A stretch of DNA of 64,000 nucleotides from Paenarthrobacter ilicis (GCF_016907545.1 NZ_JAFBCD010000001.1:1612001-1676000), one strand, 5' to 3'; positions 36,292 to 46,395 are shown, counted from the first letter of the stretch. Program-made: numbers and translations. The notes: generated from the sequence alone by a model not told the origin.

Positions 36292-36876
36292 ATGACCGAC
36301 GACTTTCCCAACGACGCCCCGCAGCGTGAGTCTGTAAACCGCGCAAAGCGCCGCCCTGCCGCACTCTGGCTGTTCGCCGGCTTCGCGGTCTTTGCCTATG
36401 CCTTCGATCAGCTCACCAAACTCTGGGTCACCAGCACCATGGTTGAAGGTGAGAGGATTCCGGTCCTGCCGCCTTTGCTCCACTGGTATTTCATCCGGAA
36501 TTCCGGTGCCGCCTTTTCGATCGGGGAGAACGTCACCTGGATTTTCACCATCGTGATGGCAGTGGTGTCCATCGCCATCCTCTTCCAGCTGCGTCGACTC
36601 GGTTCGCGGTGGTGGGGACTGTCCTTGGGCTTGCTCCTGGGTGGTGCGCTGGGAAACCTGACGGACCGGCTGTTCCGCGATCCGTCGTTTGCCATGGGAC
36701 ATGTGGTGGATTTCATCCAGCTCCCCAATTTTGCGATCTTCAATATCGCCGATTCCGCCGTCGTCTCGGGCGTCGTCATCATCTGCCTGCTGACCTTGCG
36801 GGGTATCGGGATGGATGGCAAGCGGCACGTCGCGGCTCCCAAGTCCGCCGAATCAGCAGGTTCGTCCGGTGAGTGA
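36292..36876 (+). CDS. lspA: Lipoprotein signal peptidase (signal peptidase II)
   Basis: A 194-residue inner-membrane aspartyl protease that removes signal peptides from diacylated prolipoproteins. Four transmembrane helices are visible. The catalytic aspartates lie in [11 protein letters not shown] and [12 protein letters not shown], and [13 protein letters not shown] and [15 protein letters not shown] are family motifs. The C-terminal tail is longer than in E. coli, with charged Ser/Glu residues. Its last eight bases overlap the rluD start. At least one lipoprotein substrate is encoded in this window (13.8 kb). Confidence 0.95.
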   Translation: MTDDFPNDAPQRESVNRAKRRPAALWLFAGFAVFAYAFDQLTKLWVTSTMVEGERIPVLPPLLHWYFIRNSGAAFSIGENVTWIFTIVMAVVSIAILFQLRRLGSRWWGLSLGLLLGGALGNLTDRLFRDPSFAMGHVVDFIQLPNFAIFNIADSAVVSGVVIICLLTLRGIGMDGKRHVAAPKSAESAGSSGE

Positions 36877-37795
36877 GGCAATGGAAGTCCCGCAGTCACT
36901 GAGCGGTGTCAGGGCCGATGCCGGGTTGGCTCAGTTGATGGATATTTCCCGTTCTGCAGCGGCCTTGCTGATCGCAGAGGGCAACGTCACAGTGGACGGA
37001 GCCCGGCTGGGAAAGTCAGCGAAGCTCACAGCGGGAGCGGTGTTGAATGTGACGGTCCCGGAGCGTCGTGACCCGTTGGAAGTGGTGGAGGAAGTTGTGG
37101 AAGGCCTGAAAATCCTGCTGGACGATGACGACTTTGTGGTCATCGACAAACCTGTTGGCGTAGCTGCCCATCCCTCCCCGGGCTGGGTGGGTCCCACGGT
37201 GGTTGGCGGGCTGGCCGGCGCCGGTTACCGGATTTCCACCTCGGGCGCTCCTGAACGTGCCGGCATTGTCCACCGCCTGGACGTTGGTACCTCCGGGGTA
37301 ATGGTGGTGGCCAAGACCGAACACGCCTATACAGTGCTGAAGCGCGCGTTCAAGGAACGGACCGTGGAGAAGATGTACCACGCTGTGGTGCAGGGGCTGC
37401 CCGATCCGCTTGAAGGCACCATTGACGCACCCATCGGACGCCACCCGGGGCATGACTGGAGGTTTGCCGTCATTGAGGACGGCCGGCCGTCAGTAACCCA
37501 CTATGAGGTCCTTGAAGCGTTTGGAAAAGCGACGCTGGTGGAAGTGCACCTGGAGACCGGACGGACCCACCAGATCCGTGTCCACTTCTCAGCCCTGCGC
37601 CATCCCTGTGCGGGCGACCTGACCTATGGCGCTGACCCGCGGCTTGCTGCCACTTTGGGACTGACCAGGCAATGGCTGCATGCCAGGCAATTGGGGTTCG
37701 CCCACCCCAGCACGGGGGAGTGGGTGGAAGTTTCCAGTGACTACCCGGCCGATCTTCAATACGCCTTGGACGTCCTGGCTTCCGGCTCTGCCTAG
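36869..37795 (+). CDS. Ribosomal large subunit pseudouridine synthase (RluA/RluD family)
   Basis: A 308-residue pseudouridine synthase. An N-terminal S4 RNA-binding domain ([20 protein letters not shown]) is followed by the catalytic domain with the hallmark [16 protein letters not shown], whose Asp is the nucleophile, and [19 protein letters not shown]. The family isomerises uridines in helix 69 of 23S rRNA (RluD) or related sites. The exact target is not certain. The GTG at 36869 overlaps the lspA stop. An ATG at 36881 is an alternative. The lspA-rluD pairing is widespread. Confidence 0.9.
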   Translation: MSEAMEVPQSLSGVRADAGLAQLMDISRSAAALLIAEGNVTVDGARLGKSAKLTAGAVLNVTVPERRDPLEVVEEVVEGLKILLDDDDFVVIDKPVGVAAHPSPGWVGPTVVGGLAGAGYRISTSGAPERAGIVHRLDVGTSGVMVVAKTEHAYTVLKRAFKERTVEKMYHAVVQGLPDPLEGTIDAPIGRHPGHDWRFAVIEDGRPSVTHYEVLEAFGKATLVEVHLETGRTHQIRVHFSALRHPCAGDLTYGADPRLAATLGLTRQWLHARQLGFAHPSTGEWVEVSSDYPADLQYALDVLASGSA

Positions 37796-37853
37796 GACTT
37801 TCAGACCTTCTGCCCGGCAGGTACGTGGCATCCGGTGGGGAGGGCCGGGCGGG

Positions 37854-37859
37854 TAGACT
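37854..37859 (+). promoter_or_regulatory. -10 hexamer of a predicted leaderless dnaE mRNA
   Basis: TAGACT ends 6 bases before the GTG at 37866. Confidence 0.5.
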
Positions 37860-37865
37860 ATCCGG

Positions 37866-40800
37866 GTGACTTCCAGCAATGATTCGTTTGTCCACCTGCA
37901 CACCCATACCGAGTACTCCATGCTGGATGGAGCCGCCAGGCTCGGTGAGCTGTTCGACGAAACCGAACGGCTGGGAATGCCGGCACTGGCCACCACGGAC
38001 CACGGATACCTCTTCGGTGCGTTCGATTTCTGGCGAAAGGCCACCGACAAGGGCATCAAGCCCATCATCGGGGTGGAGGCCTATGTCACGCCCGGAACTG
38101 CGCGTGGCGACAAGGAACGCGTGCGCTGGGGGGACGAAAGCCAGCGCAAGGACGATGTTTCCGGCGGTGGCTCCTACACGCACATGACCTTGTTGAGCTA
38201 CAACAACGTGGGCATGCGCAACCTGTTCCGTGCGTCCTCCATCGCTTCCCTCGATTCGGTCTTCGGCAAGTGGCCGCGCTTGGACCGCGAGTTGCTCAAT
38301 ACCTACTCCGAGGGCCTCATTGCCACCACTGGCTGCCCTTCCGGTGAGGTCCAGACCAAGCTCAGGCTTGGCCTCTACCGCGAGGCTGTGGAGGCTGCAG
38401 CAGAGTTCCGCGACATTTTTGGGGCAGAGAACTACTTCCTTGAACTGATGGACCACGGCCTGGACATCGAACGTCGCGTCACCGGTGACCTCCTGCGCCT
38501 GGGCAAGGAGCTCAACCTCCCGCTGGTGGCCACCAACGATCTCCACTACACCCACGAGCATGACGCCAAGGCGCACGAGGCCCTGCTGGCCATCCAGTCC
38601 GGATCCACCCTGCTTGAGCCTACCTATGACAACGGCGGCTCGCGCTTCGCGTTCTCAGGCAGCGGGTACTACCTGAAGTCTCCGCGGGAGATGCGGGAAC
38701 TCTTCCGCGACCATCCCGAAGCTTGCGACAATACGCTGCTGATTGCCGAGCGCTGCGATGTTTCCTTCAACACCGGCGCCAACTACATGCCCCGCTTCCC
38801 CTGCCCGCCGGGGGAAGACGAGACGTCCTGGCTGGTCAAGGAAGTGGATACGGGACTGCAATACCGCTACCCCCAAGGTATCCCGGACAAGGTGCGCGCC
38901 CAGGCGGACTACGAGCTGGGCGTCATTACGTCCATGGGCTTCCCCGGGTACTTCCTGGTGGTTGCCGACTTCATCAACTGGGCCAAGAACAACGGGATCC
39001 GCGTGGGTCCGGGCCGTGGTTCCGGTGCAGGCTCCATGGTGGCCTACGCCATGCGCATTACCGACCTTGACCCCCTGCAGCACGGCCTGATCTTTGAGCG
39101 GTTCCTGAACCCGGACCGTGTTTCCATGCCTGACTTCGACGTCGACTTCGATGATCGCCGCCGTTCCGAGGTGATCGATTACGTCACCAAGAAGTACGGC
39201 GATGAACGCGTGGCGATGATCGTCACCTATGGAACCATCAAGACCAAGCAGGCTCTCAAGGATTCCTCGCGTGTGCTGGGCTACCCGTTCAGTATGGGCG
39301 AGACTCTCACCAAGGCCCTTCCTCCGGCGGTGATGGCCAAGGATATTCCGTTGGCCGACATCCAGAATCCGGATTCCAAGCGCTACAGCGAGGCCGGGGA
39401 CTTCCGCCAGCTGATTGCCACCGATCCCGAGGCCGCCAAAGTCTTTGAGACAGCCCTGGGCATCGAGGGCCTGAAGCGCCAATGGGGTGTGCACGCGGCC
39501 GGCGTCATCATGTCCTCGGACCCCATCATCGACGTCATTCCCATCATGCGCCGATTCCAGGACGGCCAGGTGATCACCCAGTTCGATTACCCGACGTCCG
39601 AAGGCTTGGGCCTGATCAAGATGGACTTCCTGGGCCTCCGAAACCTGACGATCATTTCGGACGCCCTGGAGAACATCAAGATGAACCGCGGCGTTGATCT
39701 TGACCTGGAAAACCTGGAGCTCGACGACGCTCCGTCCTACGAACTTCTGGCGCGCGGTGACACCCTGGGCGTCTTCCAGCTCGATGGCGGTCCCATGCGG
39801 TCGCTCCTGAAGCTCATGAAGCCTGACAACTTCGAAGACATTTCCGCCGTGCTGGCGCTCTACCGCCCTGGCCCCATGGGTGCCAACGCCCACACGGACT
39901 ACGCCCTGCGCAAGAACGGGATCCAGGAAGTCATCCCCATCCACCCGGAACTGGAAGAGCCTTTGCGGGAAATCCTTGGTGGGACCTTCGGCCTGATTGT
40001 GTACCAGGAGCAGGTTATGGCTGTGGCGCAGAAGCTGGCGGGGTATTCCCTCGGCCAGGCAGATATTCTTCGCCGGGCCATGGGCAAGAAGAAGAAGTCG
40101 GAGCTGGACAAGCAGTTTGCCGGCTTCTCCCAAGGCATGCAGGACAACGGCTACTCCATGGCGGCCGTCAAGACCCTCTGGGACATCCTCCTGCCGTTCT
40201 CCGACTACGCCTTCAACAAAGCGCACTCGGCAGCCTATGGCGTGATCTCCTACTGGACGGCTTACCTGAAGGCGCACTATGCGCCGGAGTACATGGCCGC
40301 CCTCCTGACCTCCGTGGGCGATGACAAGGACAAGTCCGCCATCTACCTCAACGAATGCCGACGCATGGGCATCACTGTCCTGCCGCCGGACGTCAACGAA
40401 TCCTCGTTGAACTTCACGCCTGTGGGAACGGACATCCGCTTCGGCATGGGCGCCATCCGCAACGTGGGTGTGAACGTGGTGGATGCCATGGTTGCGGCCC
40501 GGACATCCGAGGGCAAGTACAACTCGTTCAAGGATTTCCTGCTCAAGGTTCCCGCCGTTGTGTGCAACAAGAGAACCATTGAATCCCTGATCAAAGCCGG
40601 TGCATTCGACTCCCTGGGACACCACCGGCGCGCCCTGGCGATGATCCACGAAGAAGCGATCGACTCGGTCATCACCCTGAAGCGAAATGAGGCGATTGGG
40701 CAGTTCGACCTCTTCGCGGGATTCGAGGACCAGGAACCTGAAGCATCACTGACCACGGAGATCCCTGATCTGCCCGAGTGGGAGAAGAAGGACAAGTTGT

Positions 40801-41423
40801 CCTTCGAGCGCGACATGCTGGGCCTCTACGTCTCCGATCACCCTCTCCAGGGGCTTGAGGGAGTGCTGAGCCAGCACGCCGAAATGTCCATCACGTCCAT
40901 CATTGCCGAGGACGGACCGCACGACGGCGCCATTGTCACCATTGCCGGCATGATCACTTCACTGAGCCGCAGGATCGCCAAAGCGAGCGGCAACGCCTAT
41001 GCGCGTGCGGAAATCGAAGACCTCGGCGGTTCCATGGAGGTCATGTTCTTTGGCCAGGTCTATGGACCCATCGCTTCGGTCCTGGCCGAGGACTTGATCG
41101 TGGTGGTCAAGGGACGGCTTCAGCGCCGTGACGACGGCGCCGTGACCCTGAACTGCATGGAACTCTCCGTCCCTGACCTCAGCGAGAGTGTCAACGGTCC
41201 GGTGGTGATCAGCATTCCCACGTTCAAAGCCACCGAAGCTGTGGTTACTGACCTCCGGGACGTTTTGCGGACCCACCGCGGCAACTCCGAGGTCCGCCTC
41301 AAGCTGATGGGGGATACCAAGGTTGAGGTCATGGGCCTGCCGGTTCACATGCGCGTGAACCCGAGTCCGTCCCTGTTCGGAGACCTGAAAGTACTGCTGG
41401 GCCCGGCCTGCCTGGACGTGTAG
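37866..41423 (+). CDS. dnaE: DNA polymerase III alpha subunit (replicative, DnaE1 type)
   Basis: A 1185-residue C-family replicative polymerase. The N-terminal PHP domain has intact metal-binding motifs (FVHLHTHTEYSMLDG, TTDHGYLFGAF), and in actinobacterial DnaE1 this domain supplies proofreading. The palm carries the catalytic PDFDVDFDD motif after GPGRGSGAGSMVAYAMRI. Fingers, a helix-hairpin-helix region (ALTSVGDDKDKSAI style) and an OB-fold (VTIAGMITSLSRRIAK) follow. The start is a GTG with TAGACT 6 bases upstream and no ribosome site. Full length fits DnaE1 rather than the DnaE2 mutasome polymerase. It is monocistronic. Confidence 0.96.
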   Translation: MTSSNDSFVHLHTHTEYSMLDGAARLGELFDETERLGMPALATTDHGYLFGAFDFWRKATDKGIKPIIGVEAYVTPGTARGDKERVRWGDESQRKDDVSGGGSYTHMTLLSYNNVGMRNLFRASSIASLDSVFGKWPRLDRELLNTYSEGLIATTGCPSGEVQTKLRLGLYREAVEAAAEFRDIFGAENYFLELMDHGLDIERRVTGDLLRLGKELNLPLVATNDLHYTHEHDAKAHEALLAIQSGSTLLEPTYDNGGSRFAFSGSGYYLKSPREMRELFRDHPEACDNTLLIAERCDVSFNTGANYMPRFPCPPGEDETSWLVKEVDTGLQYRYPQGIPDKVRAQADYELGVITSMGFPGYFLVVADFINWAKNNGIRVGPGRGSGAGSMVAYAMRITDLDPLQHGLIFERFLNPDRVSMPDFDVDFDDRRRSEVIDYVTKKYGDERVAMIVTYGTIKTKQALKDSSRVLGYPFSMGETLTKALPPAVMAKDIPLADIQNPDSKRYSEAGDFRQLIATDPEAAKVFETALGIEGLKRQWGVHAAGVIMSSDPIIDVIPIMRRFQDGQVITQFDYPTSEGLGLIKMDFLGLRNLTIISDALENIKMNRGVDLDLENLELDDAPSYELLARGDTLGVFQLDGGPMRSLLKLMKPDNFEDISAVLALYRPGPMGANAHTDYALRKNGIQEVIPIHPELEEPLREILGGTFGLIVYQEQVMAVAQKLAGYSLGQADILRRAMGKKKKSELDKQFAGFSQGMQDNGYSMAAVKTLWDILLPFSDYAFNKAHSAAYGVISYWTAYLKAHYAPEYMAALLTSVGDDKDKSAIYLNECRRMGITVLPPDVNESSLNFTPVGTDIRFGMGAIRNVGVNVVDAMVAARTSEGKYNSFKDFLLKVPAVVCNKRTIESLIKAGAFDSLGHHRRALAMIHEEAIDSVITLKRNEAIGQFDLFAGFEDQEPEASLTTEIPDLPEWEKKDKLSFERDMLGLYVSDHPLQGLEGVLSQHAEMSITSIIAEDGPHDGAIVTIAGMITSLSRRIAKASGNAYARAEIEDLGGSMEVMFFGQVYGPIASVLAEDLIVVVKGRLQRRDDGAVTLNCMELSVPDLSESVNGPVVISIPTFKATEAVVTDLRDVLRTHRGNSEVRLKLMGDTKVEVMGLPVHMRVNPSPSLFGDLKVLLGPACLDV

Positions 41424-41451
41424 CCGGGGTGTCGGCCCTGGAGCGCGTCCC

Positions 41452-41961
41452 TTAGATCTCGTAGTCCAAAGGGGCGGGCCTGCTGTAGGCGCCGCCGTGG
41501 TACAGCAGGGGAGTGCCGTCGCCTCCGACGTGCCCGTCCACTACCTCCACCACCACGACGGCGTTGTTCTCGAACGAGAGCCGCATCTGGATTTTGCCCA
41601 CCAGCCATCCGCTTACGTCCTTGAGGATGGGGACCTCGTGAGGGCCCGGTTCCCAATGGTCGCCTTCAAAGCGGTCCCGGGTCCGGGCAAAGCGGTTGGC
41701 GAGGGCCTGGTTCTCCAACCCCAGCATGTGGACGCCGATGTATTCGGCGTTGGCCACCGCAGGCCAGGAGCTGGAGCTGCGTGCCATGTTGAAGGTGAAC
41801 CGGGGCGGCTCCGCTGACAGGGACGCCACGGAGGTGGCGGTGAAACCAAAAGGCTTTCCGTTCAGGTTTGCCGTGATGATGGCTACGCCCGCGGCATGCC
41901 TGCGGAACATTTCCCGGAACGTCTCCTGGAACGTCTCCTGGAATTGTGACTGTTCGCTCAC
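41452..41961 (-). CDS. Flavin reductase family protein (FMN-binding)
   Basis: A 169-residue flavin reductase-like domain protein, probably reducing FMN with NAD(P)H for a partner monooxygenase. FRRHAAGVAIITANLNGKP, FTATSVASLSAEPPRFTFNM, GVHMLGLENQALANRFA and the C-terminal HGGAYSRPAPLDYEI fit the family. I chose the GTG at 41961 because GGAGAG lies about 7 bases upstream, although the frame is open for 130 more codons. The first residues contain a small duplication (QETFQETF). No monooxygenase partner is nearby, so the role is unknown. Confidence 0.85.
   Translation of the reverse strand: MSEQSQFQETFQETFREMFRRHAAGVAIITANLNGKPFGFTATSVASLSAEPPRFTFNMARSSSSWPAVANAEYIGVHMLGLENQALANRFARTRDRFEGDHWEPGPHEVPILKDVSGWLVGKIQMRLSFENNAVVVVEVVDGHVGGDGTPLLYHGGAYSRPAPLDYEI
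41917..41940 (-). repeat. Two tandem 12-bp repeats in the flavin reductase gene
   Basis: GAACGTCTCCTG occurs twice head to tail and encodes the repeated QETF at the N-terminus. It keeps the frame. Confidence 0.7.
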
Positions 41962-42057
41962 GGTGCTCTCTCCTGGACTGGAATGGTGCGTACTTCTCTC
42001 AGGGTATTCCTCCGGCCCCTGGGGCCGGTCTTTTACAGTGCTTGCGTGAACCTTTGT

Positions 42058-42063
42058 TAATGT
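42058..42063 (+). promoter_or_regulatory. -10 hexamer of a predicted leaderless mRNA
   Basis: TAATGT ends 7 bases before the ATG at 42071. Confidence 0.4.
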
Positions 42064-42070
42064 GGGTTGC

Positions 42071-42604
42071 ATGACCCAGCCCAGCGTGAGCCTTCCCATT
42101 GAACCGCAACGGGCTCCGGCCTCCCCAACGCGGCGGTCAGGTGGCGTCCTGTGGCTCGTGCTTCCGGCCGTTTCCGGCGTTGTGGTGGGCATCCTTTGGT
42201 GGGTTCTGGCGCCGGGCGGACTTAATCTGCTCTCCGGCAACCCGGCGCTTTCACAACCGTCCACCACCGACACCTGGCTGCCGCGCGACTTGACGCTGGC
42301 GGCGCTGACGCTGGTTGCCGGCTGTGCCACCGGCCTTGTCCTTGACGGCAAACTCAAAGGAGCGGATGCGGTCCGTCGTCTGACGTTCGCCCTTGTTGGC
42401 GCAGCCGCGGGCGGCGTGGTGGCCTGGTTGGTGGGGCTTCTGCTGGGGCAGGTATGGGGCCCGGCGCCTGATCCTGTTCTGGGACCCGATTACGGGTTTA
42501 CCCTCCGCTCCTACGCGGTCCTGCTGTTGTGGCCCGGTGCCCTCGCGTTCATCACGCTGGTTTTGTCACTGTTCGGAGTCCTCTCCAAGAAGCCCGTAAA
42601 ATAG
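42071..42604 (+). CDS. Hypothetical four-helix membrane protein
   Basis: A 177-residue protein. About 25 cytoplasmic residues precede four hydrophobic helices ([58 protein letters not shown] and [20 protein letters not shown]). The loop between helices 1 and 2 (about 35 residues, [20 protein letters not shown]) is likely outside. I do not recognise a named family with certainty. The ATG has a -10 box 7 bases upstream, and the hisD promoter lies inside its last codons. Confidence 0.78.
   Translation: MTQPSVSLPIEPQRAPASPTRRSGGVLWLVLPAVSGVVVGILWWVLAPGGLNLLSGNPALSQPSTTDTWLPRDLTLAALTLVAGCATGLVLDGKLKGADAVRRLTFALVGAAAGGVVAWLVGLLLGQVWGPAPDPVLGPDYGFTLRSYAVLLLWPGALAFITLVLSLFGVLSKKPVK
42597..42602 (+). 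promoter_or_regulatory. -10 hexamer of a predicted leaderless hisD mRNA
   Basis: TAAAAT, inside the last codons of the upstream gene, ends 6 bases before the GTG at 42609. It favours that GTG over the one three bases earlier. Confidence 0.5.
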
Positions 42605-42608
42605 CGTG

Positions 42609-43970
42609 GTGAGCACTTCTTCGGACACGTCCGCCCCCGCCGCTGCCCTTGACTTCCGAACCATGGATTTCCGTGGACGCACGCTTTCCCTGGCGGAGCT
42701 GAGGGCTGCTGTTCCCCGTGCCCGGCACCAAACCATGGCTGATGCCGAGGCCAAAGTACTGGACATCATCACAGCTGTGCGGAGCCGGGGCTTTGCTGCC
42801 CTCGCGGAGTTCGCCAAGCTGTTTGACGGAGTGGAGCAGTCGCATCCCCGTGTACCGGCCGATGCCATGGCGCAGGCCCTGGAAGAGCTGGATCCCCAGG
42901 TGCGTGCCGCCCTGGAGGAATCGATCAGCCGGGCGCGCACGTTCGCTGAGCAGCAGAGGCCATCAAATGTGGACACCACGCTGGCAGATGGCGCCGTGGT
43001 GAGCCAGAACTGGATTCCCGTGGGCCGGGTTGGCCTGTATGTTCCTGGCGGGCTGGCCCCCCTGGCGTCGTCCGTGATCATGAACGTTGTTCCGGCGGTT
43101 GCTGCCGGAGTTGAGTCGATTGCGCTGGCGTCACCTCCGCAGAAGGAATTCGGCGGTTTGCCGCACCCCACCATCCTTGCTGCTGCCCAATTGCTGGGCA
43201 TCGATGAGGTCTACGCCATTGGCGGTGCGCAGGCGATCGTGTCCTTCGCCTACGGTGTTCCAGCAAACGGCAACGAGTTGTCCATAGAGCCTGTTGACGT
43301 AGTGACTGGTCCGGGCAACATCTTCGTTGCCACGGCCAAGAGGCTGGTCAAGGGCGTGGTGGGCATCGATTCGGAAGCGGGCACCACCGAGATAGCGATT
43401 CTGGCCGATGCCACGGCGCAGCCCGCACTCGTAGCTGCCGACCTCATCAGCCAGGCGGAGCATGATCCCAAAGCGGCGTCCGTTCTGGTGACCGACTCAG
43501 CGGCCTTGGCTGACGCCGTCGTTCTTGAACTCGCGCAGCAGGCCGCTGCCACCAAGCACAGCGCCCGGGTCATTGAAGCACTGTCCGGCCCGCAGTCCGG
43601 CGTGGTGCTGGTGGATGATGTGGAGCAGGGGATTGCGGTGTGCAACGCCTACGCGGCCGAGCACTTGGAAATCATGACGGCGGACGCAGCAGCTGTTGCT
43701 GCGCGGATCCGGAACGCGGGAGCAATCTTTGTGGGTGACTACAGCCCGGTAAGCCTTGGCGATTACTGCGCGGGTTCCAACCATGTTCTGCCTACCAGCG
43801 GCACGGCAGCCTTCTCCTCCGGCCTGAATGTGACCACGTTCCTGAGGGCAGTACAAGTCATCAATTACAACCGTGCTGCGCTGGAGCAGGTCAGTGCGCA
43901 CATTGTGAGCTTGTCCGGCGCGGAGGATCTTCCGGGCCATGGTGACGCCGTGAGGATCCGTTTCTCCTAG
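42609..43970 (+). CDS. hisD: Histidinol dehydrogenase
   Basis: A 453-residue zinc enzyme that oxidises L-histidinol to L-histidine in two NAD-dependent steps, the end of histidine synthesis. [64 protein letters not shown], the zinc/substrate region [24 protein letters not shown] and [12 protein letters not shown] are family signatures. The first 18 residues are an extra Ser/Ala-rich extension. Other his genes are not in the window downstream, where nrdR follows after a terminator. Confidence 0.96.
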   Translation: MSTSSDTSAPAAALDFRTMDFRGRTLSLAELRAAVPRARHQTMADAEAKVLDIITAVRSRGFAALAEFAKLFDGVEQSHPRVPADAMAQALEELDPQVRAALEESISRARTFAEQQRPSNVDTTLADGAVVSQNWIPVGRVGLYVPGGLAPLASSVIMNVVPAVAAGVESIALASPPQKEFGGLPHPTILAAAQLLGIDEVYAIGGAQAIVSFAYGVPANGNELSIEPVDVVTGPGNIFVATAKRLVKGVVGIDSEAGTTEIAILADATAQPALVAADLISQAEHDPKAASVLVTDSAALADAVVLELAQQAAATKHSARVIEALSGPQSGVVLVDDVEQGIAVCNAYAAEHLEIMTADAAAVAARIRNAGAIFVGDYSPVSLGDYCAGSNHVLPTSGTAAFSSGLNVTTFLRAVQVINYNRAALEQVSAHIVSLSGAEDLPGHGDAVRIRFS

Positions 43971-43975
43971 GGGAA

Positions 43976-44013
43976 CCACTACATATGCGGGTAGCGGCCA
44001 CTACATGTAGTAG
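43976..44013 (+). promoter_or_regulatory. Two candidate NrdR boxes upstream of nrdR
   Basis: CCACTACATATGCGGG (43976) and CCACTACATGTAGTAG (43998) start 22 bases apart, about two helical turns. The second contains the perfect palindrome ACTACATGTAGT. NrdR boxes are paired, AT-centred 16-bp palindromes one to three turns apart, so autoregulation is plausible. Confidence 0.5.
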
Positions 44014-44021
44014 TTACACGG

Positions 44022-44051
44022 TTGTCATTCCCTGTAGATCGAACGTAAACT
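44022..44051 (+). promoter_or_regulatory. Candidate nrdR promoter
   Basis: TTGTCA, 18-base spacer, TAAACT. The predicted start site near 44058 falls inside the hisD terminator hairpin. Confidence 0.45.
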
Positions 44052-44052
44052 G

Positions 44053-44080
44053 GTGCCGGAAGTTATCTTCCGGCACTTTT
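44053..44080 (+). terminator. Rho-independent terminator after hisD
   Basis: GTGCCGGAAG, loop TTAT, CTTCCGGCAC, TTTT: a perfect 10-bp stem with a T run, 57 bases before nrdR. Confidence 0.88.
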
Positions 44081-44136
44081 GCGTATCCGGCGGCTTGCCG
44101 GCTGCTCATGTGCCGGAGCTGTAGGGGAGGCCCAGC

Positions 44137-44640
44137 GTGTATTGTCCGTTCTGCCGGAATCCTGACTCCCGTGTTGTCGACAGCCGCATGGCTGATGACG
44201 GAACATCCATCCGCAGGCGCAGGCAGTGCCCCGAGTGCGGGCGACGCTTCACGACGGTGGAAACCACCAGCCTGTCGGTCATCAAGCGTTCGGGAGTAGG
44301 CGAGCCCTTCAGCCGTATAAAGGTCATCAGCGGCGTCCGGAAGGCTTGCCAGGGACGGCCGGTGACCGAGGACGATCTCGCCATGCTGGCCCAGGAGGTC
44401 GAGGAGAACATCCGCTCCTCGGGTGCTGCCGAGATCGACGCCCATGAGGTTGGCCTGGCCATTCTGGGCCCGCTGCGGAAGCTCGATGAAGTTGCGTACC
44501 TGCGGTTCGCCAGCGTCTACCAGGCCTTCGAATCGTTGGAAGACTTCGAATCGGCCATTTCATTGCTCAGGCATGAGCACGAACAGCATGCCAAGGCTGC
44601 AAGCCGGGAGCCCAAGGGCACCGAGAAAAGCCAACTCTAG
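44137..44640 (+). CDS. nrdR: Ribonucleotide reductase transcriptional repressor NrdR
   Basis: A 167-residue nucleotide-sensing repressor. The N-terminal zinc ribbon ([17 protein letters not shown] and [13 protein letters not shown], four Cys) binds DNA. The ATP-cone ([20 protein letters not shown] onward) binds ATP/dATP. The protein represses ribonucleotide reductase genes. The GTG at 44137 has GGGGAGG about 7 bases upstream. Two palindromic boxes and a promoter lie in the 166-base gap before it. No nrd reductase gene is nearby. Confidence 0.96.
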   Translation: MYCPFCRNPDSRVVDSRMADDGTSIRRRRQCPECGRRFTTVETTSLSVIKRSGVGEPFSRIKVISGVRKACQGRPVTEDDLAMLAQEVEENIRSSGAAEIDAHEVGLAILGPLRKLDEVAYLRFASVYQAFESLEDFESAISLLRHEHEQHAKAASREPKGTEKSQL

Positions 44641-44643
44641 ACT

Positions 44644-44683
44644 CCGGTGGTGGCAGCGGAGGGGAAGCCGCAGCCACCACCGG
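44644..44683. terminator. Terminator-like hairpin between nrdR and the SDR gene
   Basis: CCGGTGGTGGC and GCCACCACCGG form an 11-bp stem with a 18-base loop between convergent genes. No T run. Confidence 0.55.
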
Positions 44684-44716
44684 CACCACGTCTGCTGACC
44701 TCAGCGTCCGGTGCTC

Positions 44717-45466
44717 TCAGCGTCCGCCGGAGACCGGCAGGATTGCCCCCGTAATGTAGCCGGCTTCGCCGGACATCAGCCACACGACCGCCGCAGCTAC
44801 TTCTTCCGGCTCGGCGCCCCTGCCCATGGGAATCGTGGCGTTCAAACGTTCCACCCGGTCCGGCATGCCCGCTGCCGCATGGAGCCCGGTGTTGGTGCTG
44901 CCGGGGGCCACGGCGTTAACCCTGATGCCCTGTTTGGCGACCTCGGCGGCCAAGCCAACGGTCAGTACGTCCACGGCGCCCTTGGTGGCCGCATAGTGCA
45001 CCCAGGTTCCCGGTGAGCCGGCCTTGGTTGCTGTGGAGGAGATATTAACGATGTTGCCCCCGGGGCCGCCCGTGGACGTCGAGAGCCGCCGGACCGCCTC
45101 CTGGCACAGGTGGATCATGCCGCTGACATTGACGTCCACCACGCGTTGAACGGTTTCCGGTGGAACGTCCACCAAATCACCCATCAGGTTTCCAGTGATG
45201 GCGGCGTTGTTGACCACCGCGGTGATGGTACCCAGGTTTTCGGCTTCGTCGAATAGGCGAACGACGTCGGACGGCCGGCTGACGTCTGCTGCTACAGCAA
45301 TTGCCAACCCGCCGCCGTCGACGATGTCAGCCACGACGGCGCGGGCGCCGTCAACGTCCGCGGAGTAGTTGACTACCACCGCATAGCCGGAACGGGCGGC
45401 AGCCTTGGCGACTGCCGCCCCGATGCCGCGGCTGGCACCCGTAACGATCGCCGTTGCGGGTTTCAT
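44717..45466 (-). CDS. Short-chain dehydrogenase/reductase (SDR family)
   Basis: A 249-residue classical SDR. TGASRGIGAAVAKAA is the cofactor loop, NNAAITGNLM the NNAG-type motif, and the catalytic Ser (IVNISSTATKAGSPG) and YAATK (Tyr-x-x-x-Lys) are in place. Arg in the first loop and no acidic residue after beta 2 suggest NADPH. The substrate is unknown. It resembles FabG-like reductases in length. It lies last in the minus-strand run map-ppgK-SDR. I chose ATG at 45466 because MKPATAIVTG is a normal SDR start, although the frame is open 35 codons upstream. Confidence 0.88.
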   Translation of the reverse strand: MKPATAIVTGASRGIGAAVAKAAARSGYAVVVNYSADVDGARAVVADIVDGGGLAIAVAADVSRPSDVVRLFDEAENLGTITAVVNNAAITGNLMGDLVDVPPETVQRVVDVNVSGMIHLCQEAVRRLSTSTGGPGGNIVNISSTATKAGSPGTWVHYAATKGAVDVLTVGLAAEVAKQGIRVNAVAPGSTNTGLHAAAGMPDRVERLNATIPMGRGAEPEEVAAAVVWLMSGEAGYITGAILPVSGGR

Positions 45467-45521
45467 GGAGCCGGGCAGGTGGTGAACTTTTGCCCGACAG
45501 GGACCACGTGGCGTGCTTGAA

Positions 45522-46325
45522 TCATTTGGCGAGCTTGTGGTGCAGCGCCACTTCAAGGGCAGCGCCCACAATGCCGGCGTCGTTCTTCAACTTGGCCGTG
45601 ACGATCTTGGTACGGAGGTCAAGGTGCGGGAAGTACTCGTCGGACCGCTTGGAAATTCCGCCGCCAATAATGAAGAGCTCCGGGGAAAACAGGAATTCGA
45701 CGTGCTGGAGGTAGCGGTTGAGGAGGACTGCGTACTCGCCCCAGCTCAAGCCGTCACGTTCGCGGGCCACGGCCGAGGCCTTGGTTTCCGCGTCGAAGCC
45801 GTCGATCTCCAGGTGGCCCAGCTCGGCGTTGGGCACCAGCTGTCCATTGAAGATGAAGGCGGACCCGATTCCCGTTCCCAGGGTAATCACCAGTACGGTG
45901 CCCGCCACGTCCTCGCCGGCGCCGTATCGGGCCTCAGCCAAGCCGGCAGCATCGGCGTCGTTGATGACCTCCACCGGACGTCCCAGACGTTTGGTGAAGG
46001 TGCTGTCAATGTCAGTGTTGAGCCAGGATTTGTCCACGTTGGCCGCAGAGTTCACGACGCCGTGCTGGATGATGCCCGGGAACGTCACTCCAACGGGCGC
46101 GTCGGCTGCAGGAGCATCGGGGCGGCTGGAAAGCTCTTCCACGATCTGGGCCACAACATCCGCCACAGCTTCCGGGGTAGCGGGCTGGGGAGTCGGGACG
46201 CGGAAGCGGTCGCCGATCAGCTTCCCCTTCTTCAGGTCGACGATGCCGCCCTTGATGCCGGTACCTCCAATATCGATACCGATCAGCGGCGGGTTCTTGT
46301 GGTGCTTCTCATCCTTTTTGGACAC
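45522..46325 (-). CDS. ppgK: Polyphosphate glucokinase
   Basis: A 267-residue ROK-fold glucokinase that uses polyphosphate (and usually ATP) to phosphorylate glucose. [17 protein letters not shown] is the first phosphate loop, [14 protein letters not shown] carries the catalytic Asp, and [18 protein letters not shown] is the second loop. It lacks the Cys-rich zinc motif of the ATP glucokinase at 2.9 kb, as expected for PPGK. I chose GTG at 46325 ([13 protein letters not shown]) with GGAA upstream. An ATG five codons earlier is possible. It follows map by 70 bases on the same strand. Confidence 0.9.
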   Translation of the reverse strand: MSKKDEKHHKNPPLIGIDIGGTGIKGGIVDLKKGKLIGDRFRVPTPQPATPEAVADVVAQIVEELSSRPDAPAADAPVGVTFPGIIQHGVVNSAANVDKSWLNTDIDSTFTKRLGRPVEVINDADAAGLAEARYGAGEDVAGTVLVITLGTGIGSAFIFNGQLVPNAELGHLEIDGFDAETKASAVARERDGLSWGEYAVLLNRYLQHVEFLFSPELFIIGGGISKRSDEYFPHLDLRTKIVTAKLKNDAGIVGAALEVALHHKLAK

Positions 46326-46395
46326 TGCATTTCCGATCATGGCAGGAGGGAATGGGCATGGTGCAGCTTCCCGGGCTGCGGAACCTTCAGGGAGT

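Noticed and set aside
38655..40649. Long minus-strand open frame opposite dnaE (664 codons)
   Set aside because: GC-rich shadow of dnaE with no recognisable domain. It is His/Gly/Val-rich as expected from the antisense of a high-GC3 gene.
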